A stretch of 64,000 bases of DNA from Saccharum officinarum (GCA_020631735.1 CM036179.1:27643063-27707062), one strand, 5' to 3'; shown: positions 49,172 to 61,358, numbered from the stretch's first letter. A program made the numbers and translations. The notes: generated by a model not told the origin, from the sequence alone.

Positions 49172-51832
49172 CACTATTGGAAACCAGGACTTTACCGAGC
49201 GTTTTTACACTCGGCAAAGAGTCTTTTGCACTCGGCAAAGGCTTTGTCGAGTGTGGCACTCGGCAAAGTCCACTCGGCAATATATTTGTCGGCAAAGGGA
49301 CTTTGCCGAGTACTTCTTATCGGGACACTCGGCAAAAAATTTTATATTTTACCGAGTGCCAGGCAAGGCACTCGGCAAAATATTTGCGCCGTCACTCCAT
49401 CAGACGTTACCGGTTACTTTGCCGAGTGCCTGCCCAGCACTCGGTAAAACATGTTTTATTTTTTTAACTTTGCCGAGTGCCTCTGGGCCGGCACTCGGCA
49501 AAGTTTTTTTTCTTTTTTTTAAAAAAACACTTTGTCGAGTGCAATAGGTCCGGCACTCGGCAAAGTTTTTTCCTTTTTAAAAAAACATTACTTTGCCGAG
49601 TGCCGCAGGCCCGACACTCGGCAAAGTTTTTTCCTTTTTTAAAAAAAACATTACTTTGCCGAGTGCTGCAGGCCCGGCACTTGGCAAAGTTTTTCCCTTT
49701 TTTTAAAAAAACATTACTTTGCCGAGTGCCCCAGGGCCGGCACTTAGCAATTTTTTTTCTTTTTTAAAAAAAACACACTTTGTCGAGTGCCCCCTGCCCG
49801 GGCACTCGGCAAAGACCCCGAGAATTGCAATTTTTTTATTTTTTTACATTCCACTGTATATATATATATATATGATATCAAATATGACATCGATATAACC
49901 AACCTGCATTATATATCAAAAGCACACGCATAATTTCATAAATTCATCGGAAATCCCTCACAAATACTCCAAAGTTCAACATTACAAGTTTATTATTACA
50001 TGTTCAACATCACAAAGTTCAACATCCCTACTGCAGCAACGAAGAGTGCAATTGTGTTCTCTCGGACTGCGGTGTAGGGTTGACGGGATCAGCCCTCGGT
50101 GACACGACAGCGGGATTGTTTGAACTCGCCGACGGAGGCTGCACAAAAGAAGAGATTGCATGTGTTAGACTCAAAATTAAAAATTTTGGCAGCACCTCCC
50201 CTACACGGGGAGGATTCTAACCTGCTAGAAACAACGGCACGAAGGCCGACAAAACAACGGCACGAAGGCTGACAATCCCAACGGCATGAAGGCCGAAAAT
50301 CACAACGGCACGAAGGCCGACAATCCCAATGGCATGAAGGCATACTCATAGGTGTGAACTGTCGAACCAGAATTGGAGCTGGCATCTGCACTTGACACCC
50401 GATGCTTGCCCGATGGTTTGCATGATCTGGAACATGTTCGTCATCTGCTTCTGCGTGGCCTCTAGCTGAGCGGTCAGGAGTGCTTGCACATCCTTTGTCT
50501 TTGCCAGCACATCCTTTGTCTCTGCCAGCTCGGCCTGTAGTGTTTCAATCACATGTTTTAGTATTACAAATCTTATCAATGTGTGTAAAGTTCAATGTAC
50601 GATGAGTGAAACCGAAATTACCTTAAGTTTGTCGACCCGCGACAATGTTGGAGTAGGCCGTGCACGTATAGGAAGGCTTATGGACGTGCTCTGTGCCCTC
50701 AGATCGGAGAGAGAGGGTGCAGAGCTCGAGGAGTCGGCGTCGTCTGCAATCCACAACCGCCCGTGCTTCCTGCCTTGCCCCAGCCTCACGATCACCTCTG
50801 TCTTAAGGGGCTCAGTGCTCAGATTATGCTCTGAGCCACGGAGCGCCCGAATCGCCTCCGCGTAGTCTCGGACCTTAGCATGGACGGTGGGGTCAGAGTA
50901 AGCCTCGGCAGGGGCATCTGGGTTGAAGACGACACCGGATTTCACTAGACCATGTGGGACACAGCCCATACCGTGAACTCCGACACCGGCTGGTCCGGGT
51001 GTGCCACCTCCTGCGAGAAAGACAGGCAAGATGATTAGAAATCAGGCAAAATTGAGCATTAGAATAGATAAATGACATCTTGTACTTGTGCCCGCTTGAA
51101 TGCGGGGAGGTTGTGGCTACCTTGGTGGTGAGTTGGACCGATCTTCAGTGCCCGCTTCCGCTTGCCTTGCTCGTGCTTTGCGATGTACGCTGGGTCAAGG
51201 TACCTGTCCACGATCCTCGACCATGCCGCTCTTTGCGACATGCACCATGAGGCAGGCACCTACACATCATTAAGTGTTTGACATATAAGAAGATCAATTC
51301 TGGACCTACTAAATCTCAAAACGAATCAATATTATCCACATACCTGAAGGTACTGCTTCTTGGTCAGCGCCACCTTTCTTGCACCATCTTTCTTGAGGGG
51401 CTCTTTCTTGATGGACCTGTAGTAGTCGACGTGGGCCTAGAGTCACGCCTTGTGAATCATGTCACCGACGTGCTTCTGACAGGCTCTGTGTGCCGTCCGA
51501 TCCGCCATCTCCTCTCGACCGTCTTCTAGCTTGAAGTATCTCTGCATACAAACACGATGTATTCGTTCATTATTTTAATAAAAGACTTAACCAATGGAGG
51601 AGATGTATTAACCTTCATTGTGAGACACTTACCCAAAACTCCGCCAAAACCCGCTCCTGCTTGTTGTCCTGCTCGTCATCCAAGCCGAGCTTGTACCTGT
51701 CGCATGACCAGGCCGTGACCACGTCCTGTCTTTCAGCTTCACAAGGCCGAGGAAGTGTTTCTTGCATAGACATCTAGGATGGTAGCGGGGCGTGGGGGGT
51801 CAAGAGCACCCGACAGAAGTATCCAGCCCCTG
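49172..51832 (-). mobile_element. CACTA element, duplicate copy, left part only (runs into gap)
   Basis: Same CACTATTGGAAACC terminus after the same GAGCATT flank as the element at 22158. It contains the left subterminal array and the TNPA-like 3' blocks. The right half, TNP2 and right terminus are not present before the Ns. Same site, same decay: a copy made by segmental duplication, not by a new transposition. Confidence 0.93.
50346..51832 (-). pseudogene. TNPA-like pseudogene, duplicate copy (partial)
   Basis: Carries the same blocks as 23390-24830, including HHQGSHNLPAF and the coiled-coil-like segment, and the same adjacent nonsense codons (51437-51439, 51443-51445). About 72 bp near 50320-50392, missing from copy A, follow the coiled coil here and supply an alternative C-terminal end. 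The 5' exons are lost in the gap. Confidence 0.75.
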
Positions 51833-51932
51833 NNNNNNNNNNNNNNNNNNNNNNNNNNNNNNNNNNNNNNNNNNNNNNNNNNNNNNNNNNNNNNNNNNNN
51901 NNNNNNNNNNNNNNNNNNNNNNNNNNNNNNNN
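51833..51932. other. Assembly gap, 100 N
   Basis: Exactly 100 Ns, a conventional placeholder for unknown size. If the copy on the right keeps the arrangement of the first copy, the sequence between the flanking matches (24830 to 34991) predicts about 10.2 kb missing: the rest of the CACTA element, the TA-flanked segment and the first two-thirds of an NLR2 copy. Confidence 0.99.
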
Positions 51933-53170
51933 GACTACTTAGATTATCGCAGAAGTCGCTTGTCCATTAATAAGATTGTCGTGTGAATTGGCCCTCCACA
52001 ATCTCGGTGAAGTAGAAAAATCTGACAATTAATGATGCATCATCATCTCATTTACGGATCTCCAAAAGCTACATCCATTAAGAAGTATAGAGTTGGGAGA
52101 TGCGATGAAAGATTTCTGAGAGCACTGATAATGGCATTGTGCTCCAATCAGTTCAATCTCTAAAACTGGAGAAATTTCGTGTCACCAGAAAATCATTGGC
52201 AAGTTTGTTCAGATGTTTCCTCTCTTTCTGGTTTGAATTTAAAAGCATCAGATGAGGATCATGATGACAAGGAAGTCATACTGCAGTTCCACCCTCCAGC
52301 TCACTCAGACGTGTACGGTTGGATGTGTGTCATAATCTAATTCTACCTGTGCAGGATGGATGTGGATTACGTGGCCTCTTGTCGCTCGAATCAGTTTCGA
52401 TAGTGAATTGTGGCAAGCTGTTCTCGGGGTGGTCCACGGGAGGAGCAGATTGCAGCAGCATTAACCCTTTCCCTCCTTGTGTTAAGGAACTCTGGTTTTG
52501 GAATGAACCTAGCACTCTGTCAATGGCTCTACTCTCAAATCTGACATCTCTTAAGCGTCTTGAACTAGGAAATTGCAAGAATGTCACCATGGATGGGTTC
52601 GATCCTCTCATCACTTGCAAACTCGAGCATCTGTCGGTTTCGAATAGGAAAGAAGAGGGTGAAACTGAGCCCTATTCTATTTCTGTAGCGGGGGATCTAC
52701 TCGCTGAGGTGTCAAGGACAAAAACAATGCCCGCAGGTTCGTTCCCACTGGTGAGCCTTTCGGTGGATTGCATCTACGCAGTGCTTGTTGCTCCTATCTG
52801 CACCCGCCTCTCCGCTACCCTCCGGACGTTATGGTTCAACTTTGACTGGCGGGCGGAGAGCTTCACGGAAGAGCAGTGCCAGGCGCTTCAGCTCCTCACC
52901 TCCCTTGAGGACCTAGGCATTTATGATTGCAGGGATCTGCAGTCACTCCCTCAGGGGTTGCATCGCCTCTCTTCTCTAGAGTATTTACAAATCTTTGGGT
53001 CGCATAGAATCAGGTCGCTGCCCAAGGAGGGCTTCCCCGACTCACTGCGACGCCTAAGAATATCTAATTGTTGCCGAGAGCTTTACGAGGAATGCCAGCA
53101 ATTAAGAGGAACACGGCCAGATATAGAAGTACGTGCCAACCTACCAAGTAGGACTACTAATGAAGATTGA
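51933..53170 (+). pseudogene. NLR4: 3' LRR part of an NLR2 copy, truncated by the gap
   Basis: Corresponds to 34991-36232 of NLR2. From about 52320 to the TGA at 53168-53170 the encoded 283 residues look identical to NLR2's C-terminus. In the first roughly 390 bp next to the gap there are about eight differences, nearly all 1- to 2-nt indels (for example near 51975, 52016, 52041, 52091, 52127, 52220 and 52287), which break the frame. I read these as low-quality contig-end sequence, not real mutation. It is labelled pseudogene only because what is visible is incomplete; the true gene may be intact. Confidence 0.85.
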
Positions 53171-56036
53171 CAAGGTACACTACACTGCTTATTTCCATAT
53201 TAACATATTAACGATCTATGGCGTATTACAGTAGTAACTTATTATTTCTGCAGCAATTACTATTGTGCTTCCAGACCTGTAAAGTTGGTTGGCTTTCTTC
53301 TCCTGTACGTATGCGTCCGCGATTCAAACATTCAGAACTGAAATCTATACTCTGAGCAAACAATACCAAGTCGAAGGACTCAGTTCTGCAGTCCCTCCCT
53401 ATCCCTCAAGGATCGCTGGATCTCCTAAATAATTCAGATCGGTACCCAGCAAAGCAAGGGCTTCCAAATTACTGCAGTGGCTAATCAAAACTAATTGTTG
53501 CGACGAGGTTGCTCAGGAATGCTACTAGAAATCAAGAGAAACAAGGCCTGATATAACTCTACTTGACTGGTGAAGATTGACAAGGTAATAACACACTAAC
53601 ACCTGTGCTCTCCGCCTAAATTTCCTACCGACAATCTGCACCACCACTTGTTCAGATACGACTCTTTTCTGCGGCAATTACTCATTTAATGTGCTTATGC
53701 ATGTTGTTTTCACAAATTCAACCCTTCACTTTGCATCAATCCGCAGGCAATCTGAAAATAATACTGCTACTTCAGATCCTCCATTTATGATTTCATTCAC
53801 GTTTGAAGCGACCACTTTGATTATCTGGATTGCTGCCTTTTACATGTATAGTCTGTATGCTTCTGCAATACATTTCTCTAATCATCAACTGGTCTGTTTC
53901 TGAAGCTTGGAATTGCATCCTACTCTGCATCAGGTCAAGGATGGTAACACTCGACACGACGACACCCGACAACAACTCAACCAAGATCTGCAGGTCTGAC
54001 CTTGACATGATCGATATGGTTTGCATTGCCATGCTTTGTTTACCCGTGAAAGAGAATAACATGCCGAATTCTGCATTGCAACCTGTGAACTAATTATGTA
54101 CTTGAATCCTTTGGCAGAAAGTTAACCTTGTTAGAGGCCGTGCCCTCCGCCCTCCTGCAACTGCATGTGCTAGTGCTTTGACGGTTGAAGCCTTGAAGAA
54201 TGATGCGGTTCTCAAACAAGTGTTTCCACATTTCAGTTTCAGATTTGTATATAGGTATGTAGTTTCCAGAATAGTCGAAAGGTCGTGGCACTTTCGAATT
54301 CTAGATGCTCTTGTATGACTGAAGAGCATGGCTTGTTATCCATGGCAGGCGCAGCTCAGCTGTGGAAGGAGATGACAAGGACAGCCGGTGTTGTGGCGCT
54401 AGCAAGGTGGAAGAAATGAAGAGCACTGAAGCTGGAAGACAATTCGTGCTGGAGGTTCAGCTCTACAACTGAAGAATATGCCTTTCGAATTTTGATCCTT
54501 GGTAGGCTCAGCTCAGTTACTTTTGAATTGAAGAAGATAAAGCAGCAGTTGGCATGGGCGAGGACAGTGGACGGCGATCGATGATATTCTTGGGCCACGG
54601 TAGCGGTTTGAAGCCCAACAACAACTATATAAACGAAACGCCTCCTGATCAAGAAGGCCGTCATGTCTCTTCCATGATCGCATTGTTCATCATGTCTTTA
54701 TCTCCTTTATTAGGAGTTGCTACTTTTTTTTGTTCTCGAGACTGCAGTAATGAGATCAAAGTATTCCTCTTCAGATTCTAGTATACTGTAGTTGTATGAC
54801 AACGTGCAAACACTAAGCTGCCTCAACAAATCTGTAAACTTGTACAGTAACATCTGATGATCGATCAATTGTGCAAGAAGCCAAGAAGTCAACAGCAGGA
54901 AGTGTTTTGCGACTAAGATGCACGAAAGATCAAACCACTTCTTATAAATCAAGTAAAGCATGTACAAGTACAGAATGGGTATTGACTGGTAAAACTGATC
55001 ACTGGACCATTTAATTTTGTTCACCAAAGTTTCAGTAAAAAAGGGGCAGACCCAGTGCCAGAGGCTCCCACACGAGTGGGGTCTGGGGAAGGGAATAACC
55101 GAAGCAAGGTCTTACCCTCGCAGAAATTCTGCAGAGAGACGGTACCTACTTAAATACCTCTATTGCCCTAAATCCGCTCTCAATTCAATTTAGTTTCTCC
55201 ACGTCAGCAAACACTCGCTCTTCTGTCCAAGAGAGGTTTTTTGAGCTTAACGAGTGAGACAAGAGACCAGACCTTTATTCCCTTGTAGGATTTCCTTTCA
55301 CTTTATCAGCTCCAAATTCGAGAAAAGATAAGGGCAAAGCAAAGCACAAAAATCTCTTTGTTCCGACATGACATGAGGGCAAATTTTCAAGAAAATGTGA
55401 AATGATTGATACTATGATTAGTCTGTAGTCATCAAGGTACAGAAAACTCATTTTGAGTTAAGCTCATGACAATAATTGGGCCCATAAGTGACTACACATA
55501 TAACAGCATTTTTTAACGACTCACCTAAACTTCCACAATCATTGCATAAAGAATCCACTGTAATGACTAAGGAGTATTCCGTCCGTGTATGAGAAAGATA
55601 ATGAAAAGTAAAAAACACACTTACTGTTGAGTATGTAACAACCTCATATATTACAGGAGAGTGAACAAAGCAGACAACAATGGCACAAAGTGCAACCGGC
55701 TAGTTGGAGGAGCATGGGTGAGTCAGGTAGGGCGATTGTAAAAGTAATAAAGCTGGATACTGGTACATCTGGAAAAGAAAACAGTAGGGTACACAAAACA
55801 CAATAACGCCTGAATGAACTTTTATTTTTGTAGCACCGAGACCTGCTAGATATTTTTCGATTCATTTTTTTTTCCAAATTGAACTCTAGTTTCAATTAGC
55901 TAATAAGATCAGAGTCTTCTTCAGGTTTACAAGAAAACTTATCAAGGCAGTATGTCCTTTCTAAAACGTTGGCAACCCGGTTCCGGTGTTTTGGAGTGGT
56001 GTTAAACACCATCTGCTTGATACTTTTCTTGTTTTT
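53171..56036. other. NLR4 downstream flank and spacer
   Basis: Copy of 36233-39110: possible 3'-UTR intron, degraded terminal duplicate, conserved flank blocks and the SINE fragment. No gene recognised. Confidence 0.6.
55037..55143 (-). mobile_element. Short tRNA-type SINE fragment, duplicate copy
   Basis: Copy of 38100-38206 at the same site in the duplicated spacer; not an independent insertion. Confidence 0.6.
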
Positions 56037-56606
56037 CATCGTCACCGTCATGATGAATATATACACGGAATAGACCACCCACCTAACGACTTGTTTAGGA
56101 GCCAACTTGTTAGCCTGATGGTGCCAATTTGTTTTCACCGTCACCGTCATGACTCATGATGAATATATGGAATATAGGCCGGCAGGCCGCCCACCTAACG
56201 ACTTGTTTAGGAACCAACTTGTTTTTTTTTATAAGTCAACGGGAGGGGAGAGAGTCCCTCACCTGGGTTTCATTCATATTTGGCTCTTAATAGCCATGAG
56301 GCTTCGGAACCAACTTGTTAGCCTGAGGTTGTTGAATCTGCTTGATACTTTTCTTGTTTTTCACCGTCACCGTGATGATGAACATATATACACGGAATAG
56401 ACCGCCCACGGCCCACCTAACGACTTGTTTAGGAGCCAACTTGTTAGCCTGATGGTGCCAATTTAACCAATCAGGCCACATGAAACGACTCACTAATTGT
56501 GTCCATTTGGAAAGCGTGTTTCCTGAAAGCACACAACGCTTTCGCACCATCCAAAGTCTCAGCCCAGCCGGTAACCCACGGCAGGCACCACCGATCGGCG
56601 ACGGAG
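56037..56606 (+). promoter_or_regulatory. NLR5 upstream region, duplicate of NLR3's
   Basis: Three promoter-repeat units, the 84-bp retroposon at 56223-56305 with GGAACCAACTTGT at 56210-56222 and 56306-56318, then the conserved leader to the ATG at 56607. Confidence 0.6.
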
Positions 56607-59600
56607 ATGGAGGTGGCTGTGGAGCCGCGAACTGGCTCCTTGGCAAGGTGCTCAGCAAGCTGTCCGATGACCTAGTGGCTGGGTATGTGGCTAGTCGTGA
56701 GCTCGGCCTCAACTACGACAAGATCATGGACGAACTGAACCACACGCTCGGGCTGCTGCACGCGGCCCAGGGGCGGGACGTCGGCGACAACCCTGGCCTC
56801 CAGGGCCTGCTGGATGGCCTCTGCAAGAAGGCAGATGAGGCAGAGGATGCTCTGGACGAGCTCCACTACTTCATGATCCAAGACGAGCTCGACGGCACCC
56901 GGGAGGCCACCCCGCAGCTTAGCGATGGCCTCGGCGCTCAAGCTCTGCATGCCGGCCATGCTGCTCGCAACACTGCCGTAAATGGCTCTCCTGCTTCTCT
57001 TGTTGCCGTTCACAAGATGCTGCTGCTGCTGTTTCCAGTGACACGCATAACACAAGCGAGGCTAAGTCTGATGACAAGTTGCCATTCGACCGAGTGGCCA
57101 TGTCCAACAAAATCAAGCAGCTGTTAGAGGACATGCGCTCCAAATGTTCTCTTATCTCTGACTTGCTGAAGATAAACCCAAGCAGTAGCCTTCAGCTAAG
57201 CATGCCAGCCTCCACTAAACGGCCAGACACTAGCTCAGAAATTACACAAGAAAAGTTGTTTGGGAGGGATGCCATTTTTGGAAAAACTATGAATCAAATG
57301 ATCAATGCCGCACAAAATGGTGAAATCTTGTCTGTTCTTCCTATAGTTGGTCCTGGGGGTATTGGAAAGACAACTTTCACCCAGCACCTATACAATGACA
57401 CAAGGCTTGAAAAACACTTCACGGTTAAGGTCTGGACATGTGTATCAACTAATTTTGATGTGTTTAATCTCAGCAAAGAGATCCTGAGCTGCCTACTTGC
57501 AACTGATAATGAAGGAAATAAAATCGCAAATGAAACAGCCAACTTAGACCTGCTCCAAAAATCCATCGCAGAGAGGATTAAATCTAAAAGATTTCTAATT
57601 GTGTTGGATGACATATGGGAATGCAACAGCATTCATGAGTGGGAAAAACTGTTAGCTCCATTCAAAAAGGGAGAGACCACTGGCAATATGGTTCTTGTCA
57701 CTACTCGGTTCCCAAAAATAGCTGATATGGTTACAAAAGCAATCGATCCAATTGACCTACATGGTTTGGACCCTGATGAGTTTTGGAGATTCTTTCAAGT
57801 ATGTGCATTTGGTGAAATCCAAGAAGACCACCATGATAAAGAAGATTTGATTGACATTGGAAAACAGATAGCAAGTAAGTTGAAGTGCTCCCCACTTGCA
57901 GCCAAAACAGTCGGTCGGTTATTGAGTAAGAAACCCTGCCATTCACATTGGGTGGAAGTTCTTGAAAAGAAAGAGTGGCTAAATCAGAAACATGATGATG
58001 ATATTATGCCGGCCCTAAAAATTAGCTATGACTATCTTCGCTTCCATCTAAAAAAATGTTTTTCATATTGTGCCCTCTACCCCGAGGATTATAAGTTTCA
58101 AAGCTTAGAGATGGGTCGTTTTGGGTTTCGATTGGCATCACAGATTCTGGTGATCAGAATGATGCAATTGAAGGCATAGGATCAAAGTATTTGGAAGAAC
58201 TGTTGGACAATGGTTTTCTGATGGAAGGAGATGAAAATTGTTATGTAATGCATGATTTGATGCATGAGCTTGCACAGATGGTTTCTTCAAAAGAATGTGC
58301 CCTCATCAGTTGTTCTAGTTTTAGAGCTGACAACATCCCATCATCTATTCGCCACCTATCCATCTTGATGCAAAATAAATGTATTCAAAATTTTGGTGGA
58401 GAAATCGATAAATTGAGGAGAAGGATAGACATTGGAAATCTGCGGAGTTTGATGATTTTTGGAGAATACAGAAGGGCAAGCTTGGTCAATATTTTGAAAG
58501 ATACATTTAAGGAAATAAAGGGCCTTCGTGTTCTGTTTATATTCATGAACTCTCTAGATTCTTTGCCACACAACTTTTCAAAGCTTATCCACCTTCGGTA
58601 CCTAAAACTGAAATCACCTCATTACTCAAAAGTGTGTTTGCCTAGTTCAGTGTCCAGGTTTTATCACTTGAAATTCTTGGATCTTAAAGACTGGAGAAGT
58701 AGTCATGATTTGCCTAAAGGCATTAGCCACCTTGTGAATTTGTGTCATTTCCTTTCCAATGTTGAATTCCACTCCAATGTTCCTGAGGTTGGAAAAATGA
58801 AGCTATTACAAGAGTTGAGAAGATTCCAAGTTAAGAAAGAGAGTGTTGGATTTGAATTGCGAGAGTTGGGTCAATTGGAAAAGATTGGAGGGGGACTCGA
58901 TATATACGGGCTTGAAAACGTGAGAACCAGGGAAGAAGCTAATGAAGCCAAACTGATGGCAAAAAGACATCTAACTGAGCTGGCTTTAGTTTGGAGTGGA
59001 GAGCAACCATCCGTGGAAGATGATATTCTTGATGGTCTTAAGCCGCACTCCAATCTTACAGCACTTAGCATTGTAAATCATGGTGGTGTCACTGGTCCCA
59101 CTTGGTTGTGTAGCAACACCCACTTGAAAAACTTGGAGACCCTGCACCTGGAGGGTGTGTCTTGGTCCGCTCTTCCTCCTTTCGGGCTGATGCATCATCT
59201 GGAATACTCAGGCTGAGAAATATTGTTGGGATACGCCAGTTTGGACCAGACTTCATTGGTGGTATCACAGAAAAAAGTTTTGCACAGTTGAAGGAGGTCG
59301 AGTTTGCAAATATGCGAGAACTTGTCGAGTGGGTTGGGATAGCTAACACGCATTTATTCTCAAGGCTTGAAAAAATCAGGTGCACTAATTGTCCCGAGCT
59401 CATTGCACTACCGTTGTCAGGATTCCCTGATCTGTGTGATCTTTACACTAATAAATGCCCGAAGTTGTGCCTGCCTCCTCTGCCTCACATGTCCAAGTTA
59501 TCTTCTTTCAAACAGACTGCTTTTATTATGATAATTGTGATTTGATCATTAATAAGATGCCGTGTGAATTGGCCCTCCACAATCTCGGTGAAGTAGAAAG

Positions 59601-59771
59601 TCTGACAATTAATGATGCATCACTCGTCTCATTTATGGATCTCCAAAAGCTACAACCGTTAAGAAGTATAGTGGTTCGGAGATGCGATCAAGCATTTCTG
59701 AGAGCACTGGATGATGGCACTGTGCTCCAATCGGTTCAAACTCTAACACTGAAGAAATTTTGTGTCACCGG
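56607..59771 (+). pseudogene. NLR5: NLR3-like gene with 1-nt deletions, cut by a copia LTR
   Basis: The ATG at 56607 matches the NLR3 start. Relative to NLR3 it has single-base deletions near 56620 (TT to T), 56978 (GG to G), 58121 (a T run), 59199 (TT to T) and, in the diverged part, about 59508 (CC to C). Each breaks the frame, but between them the P-loop GPGGIGKTT, LVLDDIW-type kinase-2, CSPLAAK and MHD (about 58249) are preserved. It lacks NLR3's 7-bp insertion. From 59339 its LRR is a different paralogous version. At 59772 an LTR replaces the rest, removing about 330 LRR residues. Whether the deletions are real is doubtful; the LTR break is real as shown. Confidence 0.9.
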
Positions 59772-61356
59772 TGAAAGCATCTAGGCCCCAAGGTTTGGTT
59801 TCGGTAATTAATGACAACACTTTATTACCATGACTAACGTGTGTTTTGCAGAAACATTGGTAAGTTAGGTCATGGAGGTGATAACTGCTTTGAGCACTGT
59901 GGTTTCGTGTCCCTTGATGGAAATCGTTTCGGTTTTCAAAAGAGTGACGTCAAGATTAAGGACGGTTAGTTCCGGATGACGAAGTGTTGAGACACATTCG
60001 GAATAGTCGTTAGGATCTTCGTTTTTCTCTTTTGGCCGTACTATAAAGGGGGGCATGAATGGGTAGCTTGACCTAGGCAAGTCCTATGTTAGGTGTGTGC
60101 ACACTTGTTAAACTTGGCGCTAGGCAACCCTAGATTGGCTCAAGGTTCAGTTAGAAGCAACTTGGTTGAAGTTGCGACGCGTTTCGGGCTGTTTTCTTGG
60201 CACCGGACGCGGTCTTCGGGAACACCGGACGCGTCCGGTGTATACGTTACCGCGACTAGGTTTCGGCCTCGACCACCGGACGCGGTCCTCGCGAGGACCG
60301 GACGCGGTGGTCAACGACCGACACGTGTCACCGAGAGAAAACGCCCGTCGGACGCGACCTGGACTTGATCGGCGCGTCCGGTGCGAGTCCAGTAAGGTCC
60401 AGAGAGGACCGGACGCGTCCGGTCTTCAGGCATCGGACGCGGCCTCGCGTCCGGTGTAAGTCCAGTAAGCACCCTTGCACGTCGGACGCGTCCGGTGCTA
60501 CCTGACCGGTGCGTCCGGTGTTTCGATTTCGAAATCGCGTTTTGACCGTTACGGGGACCGGCGCGTCCGGTGTGTTGCACCGGCGCGTCCGGTGACCCCG
60601 TGCCAGAAAGTAACGGTTCGTTTTCTCTGAGGGGTGTATAAATACAACCCCTCCACCTCTTTTAGAGGTCTCTTGCTCATTTGATCAGCTGATAAACACC
60701 TTTGAAGTGCAAGGTAGTGCAAGAGCTCTAGTGAGGATAGAGATTTGAGAATCGAAGCTTGAGAGCACCTCACTAGCGATTAGAGAGAGTAGCAAGTGTG
60801 CATCCACCTTCTCATTTGGGCTCGTAGTGGTCAAGTGAGAGTTCTAGCTTGTTACTCTTGGTGATCGCCATCACCTAGACGGCGTGGTGGTGATTGGGAG
60901 TTCGGTGATCATCCGGTGGAACTTGTGGATGACCCAACTCATCTTGTGAGCGGTTTTGGGTGATTCGCCGCGACGGAGTGTCGAAGAATCAACCCGTAGA
61001 GAGCACTTGATCCTTGCGCGGATCAAGGGGGAGCTACACCCTTGCGCGGGTGCTCCAACGAGGACTAGTGGGGAGTGGCGACTCTCCGATACCTCGGCAA
61101 AACGTCGCCGTGTTCCTTGCCCCTTTACATTCAAGCATTTACTTTCTCGTACATACTTTCATTGCTTGATTTACATTCCTAGATATGCCATGCTAGACTA
61201 GGATTGGAAACTAGGGTGCAAAACTTTGTATCGGTAGACTCTCTAGGAACACTAGTAGACATTAGGGGTGAATTCCGGCTTGTAGGATTTAATTCTTGCA
61301 ATTAATTTTTAGAAAAGCCCAATTCACCCCCCCTCTTGGGCATCTTGATCCTTTCA
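59772..61356 (+). repeat. 5' LTR of right copia element, 1585 bp
   Basis: Starts TGAAAG and ends CTTTCA, inverted 6-bp termini. A clear TATA box, TATAAATA, is at 60637-60644. Between about 60190 and 60600 lie roughly a dozen copies or half-copies of ACCGGACGCGTCCGGT (perfect at 60224-60239 and 60408-60423), making a very CpG-dense block upstream of the TATA box. Open frames inside the LTR are not genes. Confidence 0.93.
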
Positions 61357-61358
61357 AT

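Larger units (their letters stand above)
46015..51832. repeat. Segmental duplication copy A' (matches 19000-24830), cut by gap
   Basis: Collinear with copy A, including the tandem units (about 46920-47315), CACTA-like end (about 47637), Helitron candidate, Stowaway and left part of the 8-kb CACTA element. Bases differ by scattered substitutions. The last roughly 130 bp before the gap has several extra 1- to 2-nt deletions relative to copy A. Confidence 0.93.
51933..59338. repeat. Segmental duplication copy B' (matches 34991-42417)
   Basis: Collinear copy including the NLR2 3' end, its flank, the SINE fragment (55037-55143), the repeated promoter units, the 84-bp retroposon (56223-56305) and most of NLR3. 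Homopolymers and doublets are repeatedly one base shorter than in copy B, in coding and non-coding parts alike. Confidence 0.95.

Noticed and set aside
60093..60580. Open frames in the CpG-rich part of the copia LTR
   Set aside because: They arise from the ACCGGACGCGTCCGGT repeats, which avoid stops; LTRs of this type are non-coding.
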